Shown here: positions 14,866 to 23,270 of the stretch, in pieces | Position numbering within the stretch: the first letter of the stretch is position 1 | Layout of the letters: each line of letters starts with the position of its first letter | Origin: a virus | Reading direction: 5' to 3' (one strand) | Length of the DNA: 64,000 nt | IMG/VR virus record: IMGVR_UViG_3300042888_000931 | Coordinates: 1 to 64,000 of that record | The notes under the pieces: model-generated | What the model was told of the DNA's origin: nothing | What the model saw: only the letters and a program-made list of their open reading frames with translations | Databases searched by the model: none | Program-made: the position numbers and the translations under genes

Positions 14866-15549
14866 ATGCAAACATGGACAGAAAAAGAAGACCTTGGCAA
14901 TGGAATCATCTGCTATAGAAATGTAATCAAAAAAGAGTTTGACGTAATAAACAGACTTGAGTCCAACTTGGGATTAGTTGCTGACTACGGAGTGTTGTCT
15001 GCAGATGGCAAAAGATATCACTGGATGCCAGCCTATGTTGGATACCAGCAACTTATGCCAGACTATAGAGACTGCGTTGATTTTAAGTTTAAAAAAACAG
15101 ACATAGAATTAGACAAAAGCGAAGAGTCCTTAAATCTACAGGCATTGTGGCAAGACATTTATGATGCACAACATGCAGCAGTAGAAGATTATAGAAAAGA
15201 CTACAACATTATGCCACTTAAATACTGGGAGGCTTTTAACTTTATCAAGTATGGTCCAGGTCAGCACTTTATGGAGCACCATGACCACGGATATTCTTAC
15301 AACTGCACACTATCTTTAGTTGCATACGTAAATGACGACTATGATGGCGGAGAGTTATTCTTTAGACTGCAAGGACTAAACATTAAGCCACAGGCTGGAG
15401 ATTTGTACATCTTCCCATCTAATTTTATGTATCCTCATCAGGCTATGCCAGTTCACTCTGGAACAAAGTATTCTATTGTAACAATGTTAGACTATAGCAA
15501 GAAGTATCATACACCAGATATGTATGATCCAAAGTGGGACAATGAGTAA
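14866..15549 (+). CDS. 2OG-Fe(II) oxygenase 2 (prolyl-4-hydroxylase-like)
   Basis: 227 residues with an AGGAGAAT SD. H138-H-D140 lies in MEHHDHGYS, the core YVNDDYDGGELFF follows, then KPQAGDLYIFPSNFMYPH supplies the distal His and GTKYS the 2-oxoglutarate-binding Lys. It is strongly similar in layout to oxygenase 1. The N-terminal KEDLGNGIICYRNVIKKEF matches the 'hp.nv.s.ee' opening of phage P4H-like proteins. The stop overlaps the next ATG (TAATG), linking it to the second DUF6065-like protein. The repeat of oxygenase plus DUF6065-like pairs suggests duplication of a two-gene unit. Confidence 0.85.
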   Translation: MQTWTEKEDLGNGIICYRNVIKKEFDVINRLESNLGLVADYGVLSADGKRYHWMPAYVGYQQLMPDYRDCVDFKFKKTDIELDKSEESLNLQALWQDIYDAQHAAVEDYRKDYNIMPLKYWEAFNFIKYGPGQHFMEHHDHGYSYNCTLSLVAYVNDDYDGGELFFRLQGLNIKPQAGDLYIFPSNFMYPHQAMPVHSGTKYSIVTMLDYSKKYHTPDMYDPKWDNE

Positions 15550-16265
15550 TGCTAAATATATCAGTAGAAAGGATGCAAGGTAGTAATTTTAATATTAGTC
15601 CAATGTCTATTAAAAGAGATTGGATGGACCTTACATCTGAACACCATGCATATAGATGTTTTCCAGTAACACAGGCAAACGTTATTGGATGGAATCTTAC
15701 TTGCACAGAAGATATTGAGTTTGAGTGGGATGGTATAAATGATCAAACAGATCAGCATGTAACAATATTTAATCCACAAGGTTCTTATGCTGGTAGAGGT
15801 CAGTCTTCTATAAGTTTAAATACTAGTTTAGTTTTTAGAACAGATCCAGAAATTAGCATCTGGACAATTAATCCAGTAAACTATTTTAGCGAAGACTTTG
15901 AGACAATGTCTAACCTGGTTAGCACATCTTTTTATCCCAATCCACTACCACTTGCCATTAGAGCACGAAAAGCAAATCAAAGAGTAGTCATAAAAGCAGG
16001 TACTCCAATAGCAACGATTATTCCTATATCTCTAACAAACTTAAATAACACTACTATAGAGGTTGTTGAATATAGAGATGACGACAGGTCAAAGGAAAAC
16101 GCAAACAGATCCTACGGTGAAGCAGCACAAGAAGTAAACAAGTCTGGACAATGGACAGATTGGTATAGAGATGCTATTAACGAAAAGGGAGAAAGTTTAG
16201 GTTCTCACGAAGTAAAAGCATTAAAACTTTCAGTTAAAGATAACACGAATGGTGATACAATATGA
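15549..16265 (+). CDS. DUF6065-like cupin protein 2
   Basis: 238 residues, start in TAATG with the previous gene. Segments such as WTINPVNYFSEDFETMSNLV, SFYPNPLPLAIRARKANQRV and IKAGTPIATIIPISL reproduce the 'NP.N.F...G...T.f.P.p.p....... P.G.P.A.i.P' layout of the 14089 protein and the DUF6065 family. The C-terminus (KENANRSYGEAAQEVNKSGQ) is helical. It is sandwiched between two oxygenases, with an ATGA overlap downstream. No enzymatic motif is visible. Confidence 0.6.
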   Translation: MLNISVERMQGSNFNISPMSIKRDWMDLTSEHHAYRCFPVTQANVIGWNLTCTEDIEFEWDGINDQTDQHVTIFNPQGSYAGRGQSSISLNTSLVFRTDPEISIWTINPVNYFSEDFETMSNLVSTSFYPNPLPLAIRARKANQRVVIKAGTPIATIIPISLTNLNNTTIEVVEYRDDDRSKENANRSYGEAAQEVNKSGQWTDWYRDAINEKGESLGSHEVKALKLSVKDNTNGDTI

Positions 16266-16936
16266 ACATGGATGAATACAAAGTAGTACAAAGAAAGCCA
16301 TCAATGACGCCATCAGGCTGGTTTGGTAACAGCAAGGATATGATTGTTGAATTAGAAAATTTTATGACACAACAAGAAATAGAGTTTCTAGAAAAGGCTG
16401 CAAAGTCATTAACAATTTGGGATGTTACTGAAAGCCATGTTAATGAAAATGGAACTGTCGTATATGAAGCAAGTTATTGGAAAGACAGGGTTGCTACTAG
16501 TCCTACTCTAGATAAGAATGATCCATCGATTGCTCCAATTATTGCAGGTCTGTTTGAAAGACTAAAGCCAATAGTTGAAGAGTTCTACAAGGTAAAGGTT
16601 ATTCCTACTGGAACAACCATTGTTAGATGGCTTCCTGGTCAGTTCCAGAAGCCTCATGCAGACAAAGAACTGCATGAAGGTCCAGATGCTGGAACTCCAA
16701 ATGATTTTCCAAACTACGACCTTTCTAGTTTGTTCTATTTGAATGATGATTATGAGGGTGGAGAGTTATACTTCCCATTACAAGATGTTAAGTTTAAACC
16801 TAAAAAAGGTGCTGCTTACTTTTTTCCAGGGGATATGAATTATATTCACGGAGTAACAGAGATTAAGAGTGGTATCAGATACACCTGCCCATTCTTCTGG
16901 GAAATTACAGAGCATACGGGAGATAGAAAGCCATGA
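16262..16936 (+). CDS. 2OG-Fe(II) oxygenase 3
   Basis: 224 residues; ATG 16262 overlaps the previous stop, and a second ATG is two codons later. The iron site is H-A-D in QKPHADKELHEG with a distal His in YIHGVTEIKSGIRYT, whose Arg fits the 2-oxoglutarate site. The core SLFYLNDDYEGGELYFPLQDV is classic P4H-like, and KPKKGAAYFFPGD precedes the distal His. All residues needed for activity are visible. It is joined by ATGA to the next oxygenase. Confidence 0.85.
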   Translation: MNMDEYKVVQRKPSMTPSGWFGNSKDMIVELENFMTQQEIEFLEKAAKSLTIWDVTESHVNENGTVVYEASYWKDRVATSPTLDKNDPSIAPIIAGLFERLKPIVEEFYKVKVIPTGTTIVRWLPGQFQKPHADKELHEGPDAGTPNDFPNYDLSSLFYLNDDYEGGELYFPLQDVKFKPKKGAAYFFPGDMNYIHGVTEIKSGIRYTCPFFWEITEHTGDRKP

Positions 16937-17805
16937 CAGAGTCTCTTAATGCAGTTGAAATATATCCAAAGATTTTTGTATATAAGGGTCTCTTTAAAGA
17001 CATAAATCACACCTATAGTCTTTTAAAAGAATCAGAAGGACAGGAAGATGGACTTTTTAGTCCTTGGACGAGTTGGTCTCACTTTGGAGAATATATTAAT
17101 CCAATATTTAAAAACCATAATGATAATTTAAAAATAGAACATGTTCAAACTATAAAAACTTCAACAGAAAAACAAGAAGAACATAAGCAAGTTCTTTTAG
17201 AAATTCTTAATAATTTTATGATAGCAACAAAAGACTATATTGCAAAAAACAATGTTGACTTTGACGAAGATAGGCTTGTCCCAGGTATTAAAGATCAAAG
17301 AGGAAATGATGTTAAAGAATGGGTATATACTGGACCATCTATAGCAAGATACAAGGTAGACATTGAAGACCCACTGGCAATGACATATCATACAGACTAC
17401 ATAAGAGAGCCAATAGTAAGCCCAGGACACAAGTTTGCAATTACTGCTTTAACATACTTTAATGACGATTACCACGGTGGAGAAATTGATTTTATAGCAA
17501 ATGGAGAAGCGTATATGTATAAGCCAGAGGCTGGAGACCTTCTCGTTTTTCCATCAGGTCATCCAGAATTTCTAATGTCTGAAAAGTCTATATACCTTCA
17601 TGGAGTAATGCCTGCAGAGCATAACTCAAAGTATCTTTCAAGAATGTACTGGACAAAATACTCTACTGGTTCACCAGAGTGGCTTGAGAACGAAGAAAGA
17701 CTTGGCAAGGAAAAGTGGCAGGAAGAATGGAAAGACATTATGCAAAAGTTTAGAGATGAGAATCCTAATAGAAATAATGCTGATAAAGAAAGAAGGATAC
17801 AATGA
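16933..17805 (+). CDS. 2OG-Fe(II) oxygenase 4
   Basis: 290 residues, the longest of the set. The iron site is H-T-D in MTYHTDYIREP, the core ALTYFNDDYHGGEIDFIANG follows, then KPEAGDLLVFPSGHPEF and a distal His in YLHGVMPAEHNSKY. The N-terminal 130 residues differ from the other copies, with a charged helical part (KTSTEKQEEHKQVLLEILN) that may set substrate choice. The C-terminal 40 residues are highly charged. ATGA overlaps occur at both ends. Confidence 0.85.
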   Translation: MTESLNAVEIYPKIFVYKGLFKDINHTYSLLKESEGQEDGLFSPWTSWSHFGEYINPIFKNHNDNLKIEHVQTIKTSTEKQEEHKQVLLEILNNFMIATKDYIAKNNVDFDEDRLVPGIKDQRGNDVKEWVYTGPSIARYKVDIEDPLAMTYHTDYIREPIVSPGHKFAITALTYFNDDYHGGEIDFIANGEAYMYKPEAGDLLVFPSGHPEFLMSEKSIYLHGVMPAEHNSKYLSRMYWTKYSTGSPEWLENEERLGKEKWQEEWKDIMQKFRDENPNRNNADKERRIQ

Positions 17806-18548
17806 ATCTAGATAATAAAAAGAGAATAACTAAGGACATAGTTGTTTATGAAAACTTTATTGATGCAGAAACTGCTGCAAAACTTGTAAAGGTTTTAGAC
17901 AAGCATGTAGAAGTTGGCACAATAACCTGGATGCCTATATCTTTCTATGAGTCTTATTCCTCAGTATTGCCACAAGACAATGATGAGCATGTAGAAAACG
18001 AAGGATTGCCAAGCGACATATTTTCACAAATGAAGCAAGGAATTATTGAGGCAGTTGCAAGTGTTCACGATCTTGACCCAAAGATAATTTCTCAAATTGG
18101 ATACCATACGCAAAAGTGGGAGCCAGGAGCATATGCAAGAAAGCATTCCGATAACACTGATGAGCATGGAAAATCTGGTGCTTTTACAAGAAGCAGGTAT
18201 GCAGCATTCTTATATTTGAATGATGACTTTGAAGGTGGAATGTTGCAGTTCCCAGACCAAGACATAAGTCTTCAACCTAAAGTTGGAATGCTTGCTGCAT
18301 TTGACGGGGGATTTAACAATATGCACGAAGTAACCCTTATCACTAGTGGAGTTAGATACACCATTGGTTCATTCTGGGATGATCGTGAAGAGGATGCTTA
18401 CCCTCAAGAAGTAAGAGATGCTTGGGCTGAAGAGATGAAGGCCACTAGAGCACAACAGGAAATTGAAAGAGCAGAGTGGCAAGAGTTGCTGAAGCAAGGC
18501 TGGAAACTTGATGCTGATGGAAATAAATATAAGGCGGAGGACCTGTAA
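17802..18548 (+). CDS. 2OG-Fe(II) oxygenase 5
   Basis: 248 residues. The iron site is H-S-D in ARKHSDNTDEHG, the core AAFLYLNDDFEGGMLQFPDQD follows, and the distal His with Arg lies in NMHEVTLITSGVRYTIGSFW. The last 45 residues form a charged helix (WAEEMKATRAQQEIERAEWQ). The LQFPDQDI...PKVGML order matches soluble P4H-like phage enzymes. It is linked upstream by ATGA, and its stop is directly followed by the GTG of the next gene. Confidence 0.85.
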   Translation: MNLDNKKRITKDIVVYENFIDAETAAKLVKVLDKHVEVGTITWMPISFYESYSSVLPQDNDEHVENEGLPSDIFSQMKQGIIEAVASVHDLDPKIISQIGYHTQKWEPGAYARKHSDNTDEHGKSGAFTRSRYAAFLYLNDDFEGGMLQFPDQDISLQPKVGMLAAFDGGFNNMHEVTLITSGVRYTIGSFWDDREEDAYPQEVRDAWAEEMKATRAQQEIERAEWQELLKQGWKLDADGNKYKAEDL

Positions 18549-19211
18549 GTGGAAGTTTTTTTAAAAAAAGAGTTTGATGATGCTGGATATAGTACTGAGG
18601 TTTTTCATGAACATGTTTTGTTTATAGAAGACTTTATCAGTGCTGAAGAACTTGATACTATTTTAAAAATAATTGAAACGACCCCAAACGAAGACTGGAT
18701 GATAGAGTATACTAAAAATCTTGCTAGATTCTGCATGGAAAAGTTTGGAAGAGATGATGTAGATAATCTTGTTGCAGAAGGAAAGTTTGAGATTACTCAA
18801 AATTGGGCAGACAAGAATTTAAACATTGTTACTGAGCCGATAAGCGTAACCCTTCAAGGAAGACTTGGAAGACTTCTGGCACTTGCAGACCCATCTCTAG
18901 AACTTGCTGGTTTTGGAACACTACAAAGGATGCAGGGTGGGGTTGAACTAAAGTCTCACACAGACCAGCATACAGATCCATCCATTAGATATGCTGCTAT
19001 ACTATACATTAACGATGACTACAAGGATGGAACTTTATTCTTTAAAAATAAAGAGAATTCAGACTTAAGGCCAAAGCCAGGAACATTGCTTATTTTCCCA
19101 GGTAACGAAGAATATGAGCATGGAGTAAGGCCTGTAGGAGAAGGACCCATAAGATATGTTACTGTAGGCTTTATGAAGGTAACAGGTTTTTATGAGAAAA
19201 ATAAATACTAA
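18549..19211 (+). CDS. 2OG-Fe(II) oxygenase 6
   Basis: 220 residues from GTG 18549, placed directly after the previous stop with GGCGGAGG as SD. The iron site is H-T-D in KSHTDQHTDP, the core AAILYINDDYKDGTLFFKNK follows, and the distal His with Arg lies in YEHGVRPVGEGPIRYVTVGF. The usual EGGE is KDGT here, so the loop differs, but the ligand set is intact. The N-terminal half (FIEDFISAEELDTILKIIE) is the helical cap common to these enzymes. Confidence 0.85.
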   Translation: MEVFLKKEFDDAGYSTEVFHEHVLFIEDFISAEELDTILKIIETTPNEDWMIEYTKNLARFCMEKFGRDDVDNLVAEGKFEITQNWADKNLNIVTEPISVTLQGRLGRLLALADPSLELAGFGTLQRMQGGVELKSHTDQHTDPSIRYAAILYINDDYKDGTLFFKNKENSDLRPKPGTLLIFPGNEEYEHGVRPVGEGPIRYVTVGFMKVTGFYEKNKY

Positions 19212-19222
19212 GGAGATACAAA

Positions 19223-19852
19223 ATGGACAGAGAAATACTTGAGGAAAAGGTTTATTATTACACAAATGTAATTGAAGACCCAAAGAAACTTGTTGAGGCA
19301 ATTGAAAATGACAACAAGGATGAATGGGGAGAGTGGATGGCATGCAGCGGAGAGCACTATGTCTATGGAACAGACAAGAGCATATCTTTAACAGCAGAGT
19401 CAAACGAAAAAGATAAGTATATTTATAACACTCTACAAAAGGCATTTGATGATGTAGCAAGAGACTACGCTGCAGCACAAGGTATTACAGAAGAGCCAAA
19501 ACTGTTTCCAATGTATCCTATCAAGAAGTACCAGCCTGGAACGTTTATGGGTGCACACTTTGATCAGCAAGAAGGAGACGAAAGACTAAAGGTTTCTTTT
19601 GTTATGTACCTTAATGATGATTACGAAGGCGGAGAAATATCTTTCACTATTGCTTCTCCAGACGGAGTTTTACAGAATCCAAGCCCAGAAGCAGATTTTG
19701 CAGAAGCACAGCATAATGGAAATTATTCATTTGCAGTAAAGCCAAAGGCTGGAAGCATCATTGTGTTCCCACCATCACCACCATACCATCACACTGCACA
19801 CCTAGTTAAAAGCGGTGAAAAGATCATGGTCCCACAACACTGGATTCACTAG
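19223..19852 (+). CDS. 2OG-Fe(II) oxygenase 7
   Basis: 209 residues with an AAGGAGAT SD. The iron site is H-F-D in GAHFDQQEGDE, followed by VMYLNDDYEGGEISF. An insertion of about 30 residues (SPDGVLQNPSPEADFAEAQH) precedes KPKAGSIIVFP. The distal His is in YHHTAHLVKSGEKIMVPQHW, with Lys for 2-oxoglutarate. It ends the run of seven oxygenases; the methyltransferase begins one base after its stop. Confidence 0.85.
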   Translation: MDREILEEKVYYYTNVIEDPKKLVEAIENDNKDEWGEWMACSGEHYVYGTDKSISLTAESNEKDKYIYNTLQKAFDDVARDYAAAQGITEEPKLFPMYPIKKYQPGTFMGAHFDQQEGDERLKVSFVMYLNDDYEGGEISFTIASPDGVLQNPSPEADFAEAQHNGNYSFAVKPKAGSIIVFPPSPPYHHTAHLVKSGEKIMVPQHWIH

Positions 19853-19853
19853 T

Positions 19854-20447
19854 ATGACCCAGGGCTATCAAAATTTTAGCGAACAAGAACAGTTTGTTTT
19901 AAATTTACTTGATAACAAAAAAGAAGGATACTATGTAGAACTTGGTGCTGCCCATTCAAAAAATGGAAGCAATACTTACAGACTTGAAAATGAGTTTGAC
20001 TGGAAGGGTGTTTCTTTTGAAATTGTTCCAGAACTACACAAAGAAGTTTCTGAGAATAGGAAAAACCCTTGTATCCTTGGGGATGCTACAAAGTTTGACT
20101 ATATCAAATACTTTGAAGAAAACAACTTTCCAAACCAGATAGATTACTTGCAGGTAGATATTGATGCTGGATACCAAACAGATGGTAGACCTGCTGGTAA
20201 CCACTATACAACTCTACATGGTTTGATTGCTGTACCTCTAAATAAGTATAGATTTACAGTTATAACTTTTGAGCACGATTCAAACATGTACTGGAGAAAT
20301 ACGGCAATGCGTGATGCACAAAGAGAAATTCTTGACTCGTTGGGCTACTCTCTAGTTGTTAGACAAATCCATGAAGACTGGTGGGTAGACCCAACAGCAA
20401 TTGGACTAGAAAAATATAGAGAGTACTTTAAATGGGACACCCTATAA
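19854..20447 (+). CDS. FkbM-like SAM-dependent methyltransferase (putative)
   Basis: 197 residues from ATG 19854, which directly follows the previous stop (the frame is open 13 codons further upstream, inside oxygenase 7). YYVELGAAHSKNGSNTYRLE matches the SAM-binding first motif of FkbM-type methyltransferases (VDvGA..G..S). GVSFEIVPELHKEV gives the acidic ribose-binding position, and QIDYLQVDIDAG the later motif. FkbM-type enzymes O-methylate sugars and other small molecules. In this operon it could cap a sugar or a hydroxylated residue made by its neighbours. It overlaps the next gene by 16 nt. Confidence 0.65.
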   Translation: MTQGYQNFSEQEQFVLNLLDNKKEGYYVELGAAHSKNGSNTYRLENEFDWKGVSFEIVPELHKEVSENRKNPCILGDATKFDYIKYFEENNFPNQIDYLQVDIDAGYQTDGRPAGNHYTTLHGLIAVPLNKYRFTVITFEHDSNMYWRNTAMRDAQREILDSLGYSLVVRQIHEDWWVDPTAIGLEKYREYFKWDTL

Positions 20448-21112
20448 ACAATAAGACAGCAATTGTTACAGGAGCCAGCAAAGGTGTTGGATACGCAACA
20501 GTAAAACTTTTATCTGAAAATGGATATAAAGTTATTGCTGTTTCAAGAGACCTCTCTAAAGTTTCAGAACTTGTTTCTGAGAATGTTGAAATGTATGAAT
20601 TAGACATTACAAATTCAGAAGAAATTAAACGCTTTCACGAACACTATAAAGACATAACTTTAGATCTTTTAGTAAACAATGCTGGTGGAGGCTCAGGGCC
20701 AACATATATAATTAATGAGACTATGGACAACTTTAGAAGAGCGTATGATATAAATGTTTCTGGTCCAATGTATCTTTCCCAACTTTTTGTTCCATCTATG
20801 AAAAAGTCAGAGTCTGCAACAATCATTTTCGTTAGTTCTATTGGTGGAAAATATCCATACAGATCTGGTGGAAATTACACAAACGCTAAAAGAGGAATGA
20901 TGGCACTTGTAGACACCATGAGACTAGAGTTCCCAGAGTACGGAATTAAGGTTACTGAAATTTGTCCAGGTACAATTGACACACAAATAGAAAAAAGAGA
21001 AATTGCCATTACTGCTGAAGACATGGCTGAGTCTATAAGATGGGTAGCAAGTTTGCCAAAGCATGTCAACATAAATCATATAGAGATAAATCATATACTT
21101 AGTGGTAAATAA
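20432..21112 (+). CDS. Short-chain dehydrogenase/reductase (SDR)
   Basis: 226 residues, classical SDR. The cofactor motif TGASKGVG is near residues 14-21, with NNAGGG at about 86-91. The catalytic Ser is in FVSSIGG and the catalytic Tyr/Lys in NYTNAKRG (YxxxK). ICPGTIDT sits where the PG motif is expected. These enzymes oxidise or reduce alcohol/ketone groups with NAD(P). It is the last gene of the oxygenase operon and is followed by a terminator. It might process a hydroxylated or sugar product. The substrate cannot be read from sequence. Confidence 0.8.
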   Translation: MGHPINNKTAIVTGASKGVGYATVKLLSENGYKVIAVSRDLSKVSELVSENVEMYELDITNSEEIKRFHEHYKDITLDLLVNNAGGGSGPTYIINETMDNFRRAYDINVSGPMYLSQLFVPSMKKSESATIIFVSSIGGKYPYRSGGNYTNAKRGMMALVDTMRLEFPEYGIKVTEICPGTIDTQIEKREIAITAEDMAESIRWVASLPKHVNINHIEINHILSGK

Positions 21113-21117
21113 TTACT

Positions 21118-21157
21118 AACTCTCAACCTCTTATTTAGGGGAGAGTTTTGCTTTTTT
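21118..21157 (+). terminator. Intrinsic terminator of the oxygenase operon
   Basis: AACTCTC and GAGAGTT form a 7-bp stem (21118-21124 with 21141-21147), with a partly paired loop (CCT/AGG), followed by TTGCTTTTTT. It closes the operon before the reductase promoter. Confidence 0.75.
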
Positions 21158-21165
21158 GAAAACTC

Positions 21166-21174
21166 TGCTATACT
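21166..21174 (+). promoter_or_regulatory. Extended -10 promoter TGCTATACT
   Basis: TGC-TATACT follows the terminator directly and lies 37 nt before ATG 21212. The leader contains GAAAGGA as SD. Confidence 0.65.
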
Positions 21175-21211
21175 TAACACTTAATCCGTTTTTGAAAGGA
21201 CGATACATATT

Positions 21212-23245
21212 ATGTCAGATTTTTTTAGTTTTAAACTTCCAGAGGACTTCGTAGAAAAGTACAAGAGCCAAGAAAGCCCATTTGGGTTTAAGGATGCAGC
21301 AGAAAACTCACTTGGAGAAATTACTTTTATTCGTACATATTCTCGAATGAAGGAAGATGGAACTAAGGAGCGTTGGCATGAAGTTTGTCGTCGTGTAATC
21401 GAGGGTATGTATTCAGTTCAGAAGAATCATGCTAAAGAAAACCGTTTGCCATGGAATGACTACAAGGCTCAGAAGTCAGCACAAGAAGCATTCCAAAGAA
21501 TGTTTGAATTGAAGTGGACACCACCAGGACGAGGTATGTGGGCATTTGGAACTCCTATGACTATGGAGAAGAAGAACTCAGCAGCACTACAGAACTGTGC
21601 CATGGTCTCCACAAAGGACCTTGATAAGAATGATCCAGGAGCCCTATTTGCCTGGGTTATGGATGCATTGATGCTTGGCATTGGTGTAGGGTTTGACACA
21701 GTGGGACAGGATAAGAATTTTACAATCTATGCTCCAACAGAGCCAGAAGAGGTGTTCGAAATTCCAGACACTCGTGAAGGCTGGGTCGAGTCAGTCAGAC
21801 TTCTAATCAACTCATATTTGAGAGCAAACCAGAGCATTCAGAAGTTTAACTATGATTTGATCAGACCTCTTGGAGCCCCTATCAAGGGCTTTGGAGGCGT
21901 TGCATCAGGACCTGCACCTCTTATCAAGTTGCACGACCAGATAGACCGTGTAATCGGCTCCAGAGGCGGAGAAACACTAGACTCTCGTGCTATCGTAGAC
22001 TTGGTAAACCTTATTGGTACCTGCGTGGTATCAGGCAATGTTCGCAGATCAGCAACTCTTGCTTTAGGTAATGCAGGTGATGAGACATTCATGAATCTAA
22101 AGAATGCAGAACTATTCCCAGAGCGTAACTCGTTTGACCCAGACAATCCAGGTTGGGCCTGGATGTCAAACAATTCTATTTCAGCAGAAGTAGGAACAAA
22201 GTACGAAGACTATGTAGATTTAATTACGGAAAACGGAGAACCAGGTTTTATCTGGCTAGATGTTGCTCGTAATTATGGACGACTAAAGGATGCGCCAGAC
22301 GGTAAGGATTATCGTGTGATGGGATTTAACCCATGTGCGGAGCAGCCATTGGAATCATACGAACTATGTACACTTGTAGAAGTGCACTTGAATCGTCATG
22401 AATCTAAGGAAGACTTCCTGCGTACCCTTAAGTTTGCATACCTTTATGGAAAGACCGTAACACTTGTTCCAACACACTGGCCACAAACAAACGGTATCAT
22501 GCAGCGCAACCGTCGTATTGGTACGTCACTAACAGGTATAGCATCCTTTGCAGATCAAAAGGGTTTGCCAATTGTTCGTGAGTGGATGGATGAGGGATAC
22601 AACAAGATCCGTCACTATGACCACCAGTATTCAGAATGGCTTTGTGTTCGTGAATCAATTCGTGTAACAACAGTTAAGCCATCAGGATCAGTTTCAATTC
22701 TTTCTGGTGCAACTCCTGGAGTTCACTGGGGACCTGGAGGAAACTTCTTCCTTCGTGCAGTTCGATTTGGAAACACAGATCCAATGATGCACTTGTTCAA
22801 AGCAGCAGGGTACACAATTGAAGATGACGTAGTATCAGCAAACACCTCAGTAGTCTACTTCCCAATCAAGTCAGGTCATCCAAGATCTGAAAAGGATGTA
22901 ACATTGTTTGAGAAGATTGCACTTGCTGCAACTGCTCAGAAGTACTGGTCAGATAATGGTGTTTCTGTAACTCTATCCTTTGATAAGGAAACAGAGTCAA
23001 AGCATGTTGTTCCAGCACTTCACATGTACGAGGGACAACTAAAGGCAGTCTCATTCCTTCCAATGGGAAATACTGTTTATCCTCAGCAACCATATACTCA
23101 GATCACTGAAGAAGAATATGAGTCCTATATCGGCAAGTTGAAGCACATTGATTTCTCTGCTATCTATGATGGAGCAGAAAATCTTGAGGCTCAAGGCGAG
23201 ATGTACTGCACAACAGATTACTGTGAAATTAAAATAAACAAGTAG
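21212..23245 (+). CDS. nrdJ: Class II (B12-dependent) ribonucleotide reductase
   Basis: 677 residues, resembling the monomeric adenosylcobalamin-dependent ribonucleoside-triphosphate reductases. Recognisable parts are PPGRGMWAFGT, the first active-site Cys in ALQNCAMVST, the radical-site loop NPCAEQPLESYELC, TTVKPSGSVSILSGATPGVHW and a C-terminal redox Cys pair CTTDYC. It makes dNTPs from NTPs without oxygen or a separate small subunit, but needs host adenosylcobalamin. It has its own promoter and lies between the modification operon and the head genes. No B12 riboswitch is visible in its 37-nt leader. Confidence 0.9.
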   Translation: MSDFFSFKLPEDFVEKYKSQESPFGFKDAAENSLGEITFIRTYSRMKEDGTKERWHEVCRRVIEGMYSVQKNHAKENRLPWNDYKAQKSAQEAFQRMFELKWTPPGRGMWAFGTPMTMEKKNSAALQNCAMVSTKDLDKNDPGALFAWVMDALMLGIGVGFDTVGQDKNFTIYAPTEPEEVFEIPDTREGWVESVRLLINSYLRANQSIQKFNYDLIRPLGAPIKGFGGVASGPAPLIKLHDQIDRVIGSRGGETLDSRAIVDLVNLIGTCVVSGNVRRSATLALGNAGDETFMNLKNAELFPERNSFDPDNPGWAWMSNNSISAEVGTKYEDYVDLITENGEPGFIWLDVARNYGRLKDAPDGKDYRVMGFNPCAEQPLESYELCTLVEVHLNRHESKEDFLRTLKFAYLYGKTVTLVPTHWPQTNGIMQRNRRIGTSLTGIASFADQKGLPIVREWMDEGYNKIRHYDHQYSEWLCVRESIRVTTVKPSGSVSILSGATPGVHWGPGGNFFLRAVRFGNTDPMMHLFKAAGYTIEDDVVSANTSVVYFPIKSGHPRSEKDVTLFEKIALAATAQKYWSDNGVSVTLSFDKETESKHVVPALHMYEGQLKAVSFLPMGNTVYPQQPYTQITEEEYESYIGKLKHIDFSAIYDGAENLEAQGEMYCTTDYCEIKINK

Positions 23246-23252
23246 TCTTCTG

Positions 23253-23261
23253 TGGTAAAAT
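23253..23261 (+). promoter_or_regulatory. Extended -10-like promoter TGGTAAAAT, near-leaderless
   Basis: TGG-TAAAAT ends 9 nt before ATG 23271, with no SD. A leader of only 2-3 nt is predicted. The -10 has one mismatch from TATAAT. Confidence 0.55.
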
Positions 23262-23270
23262 AGACCTATA

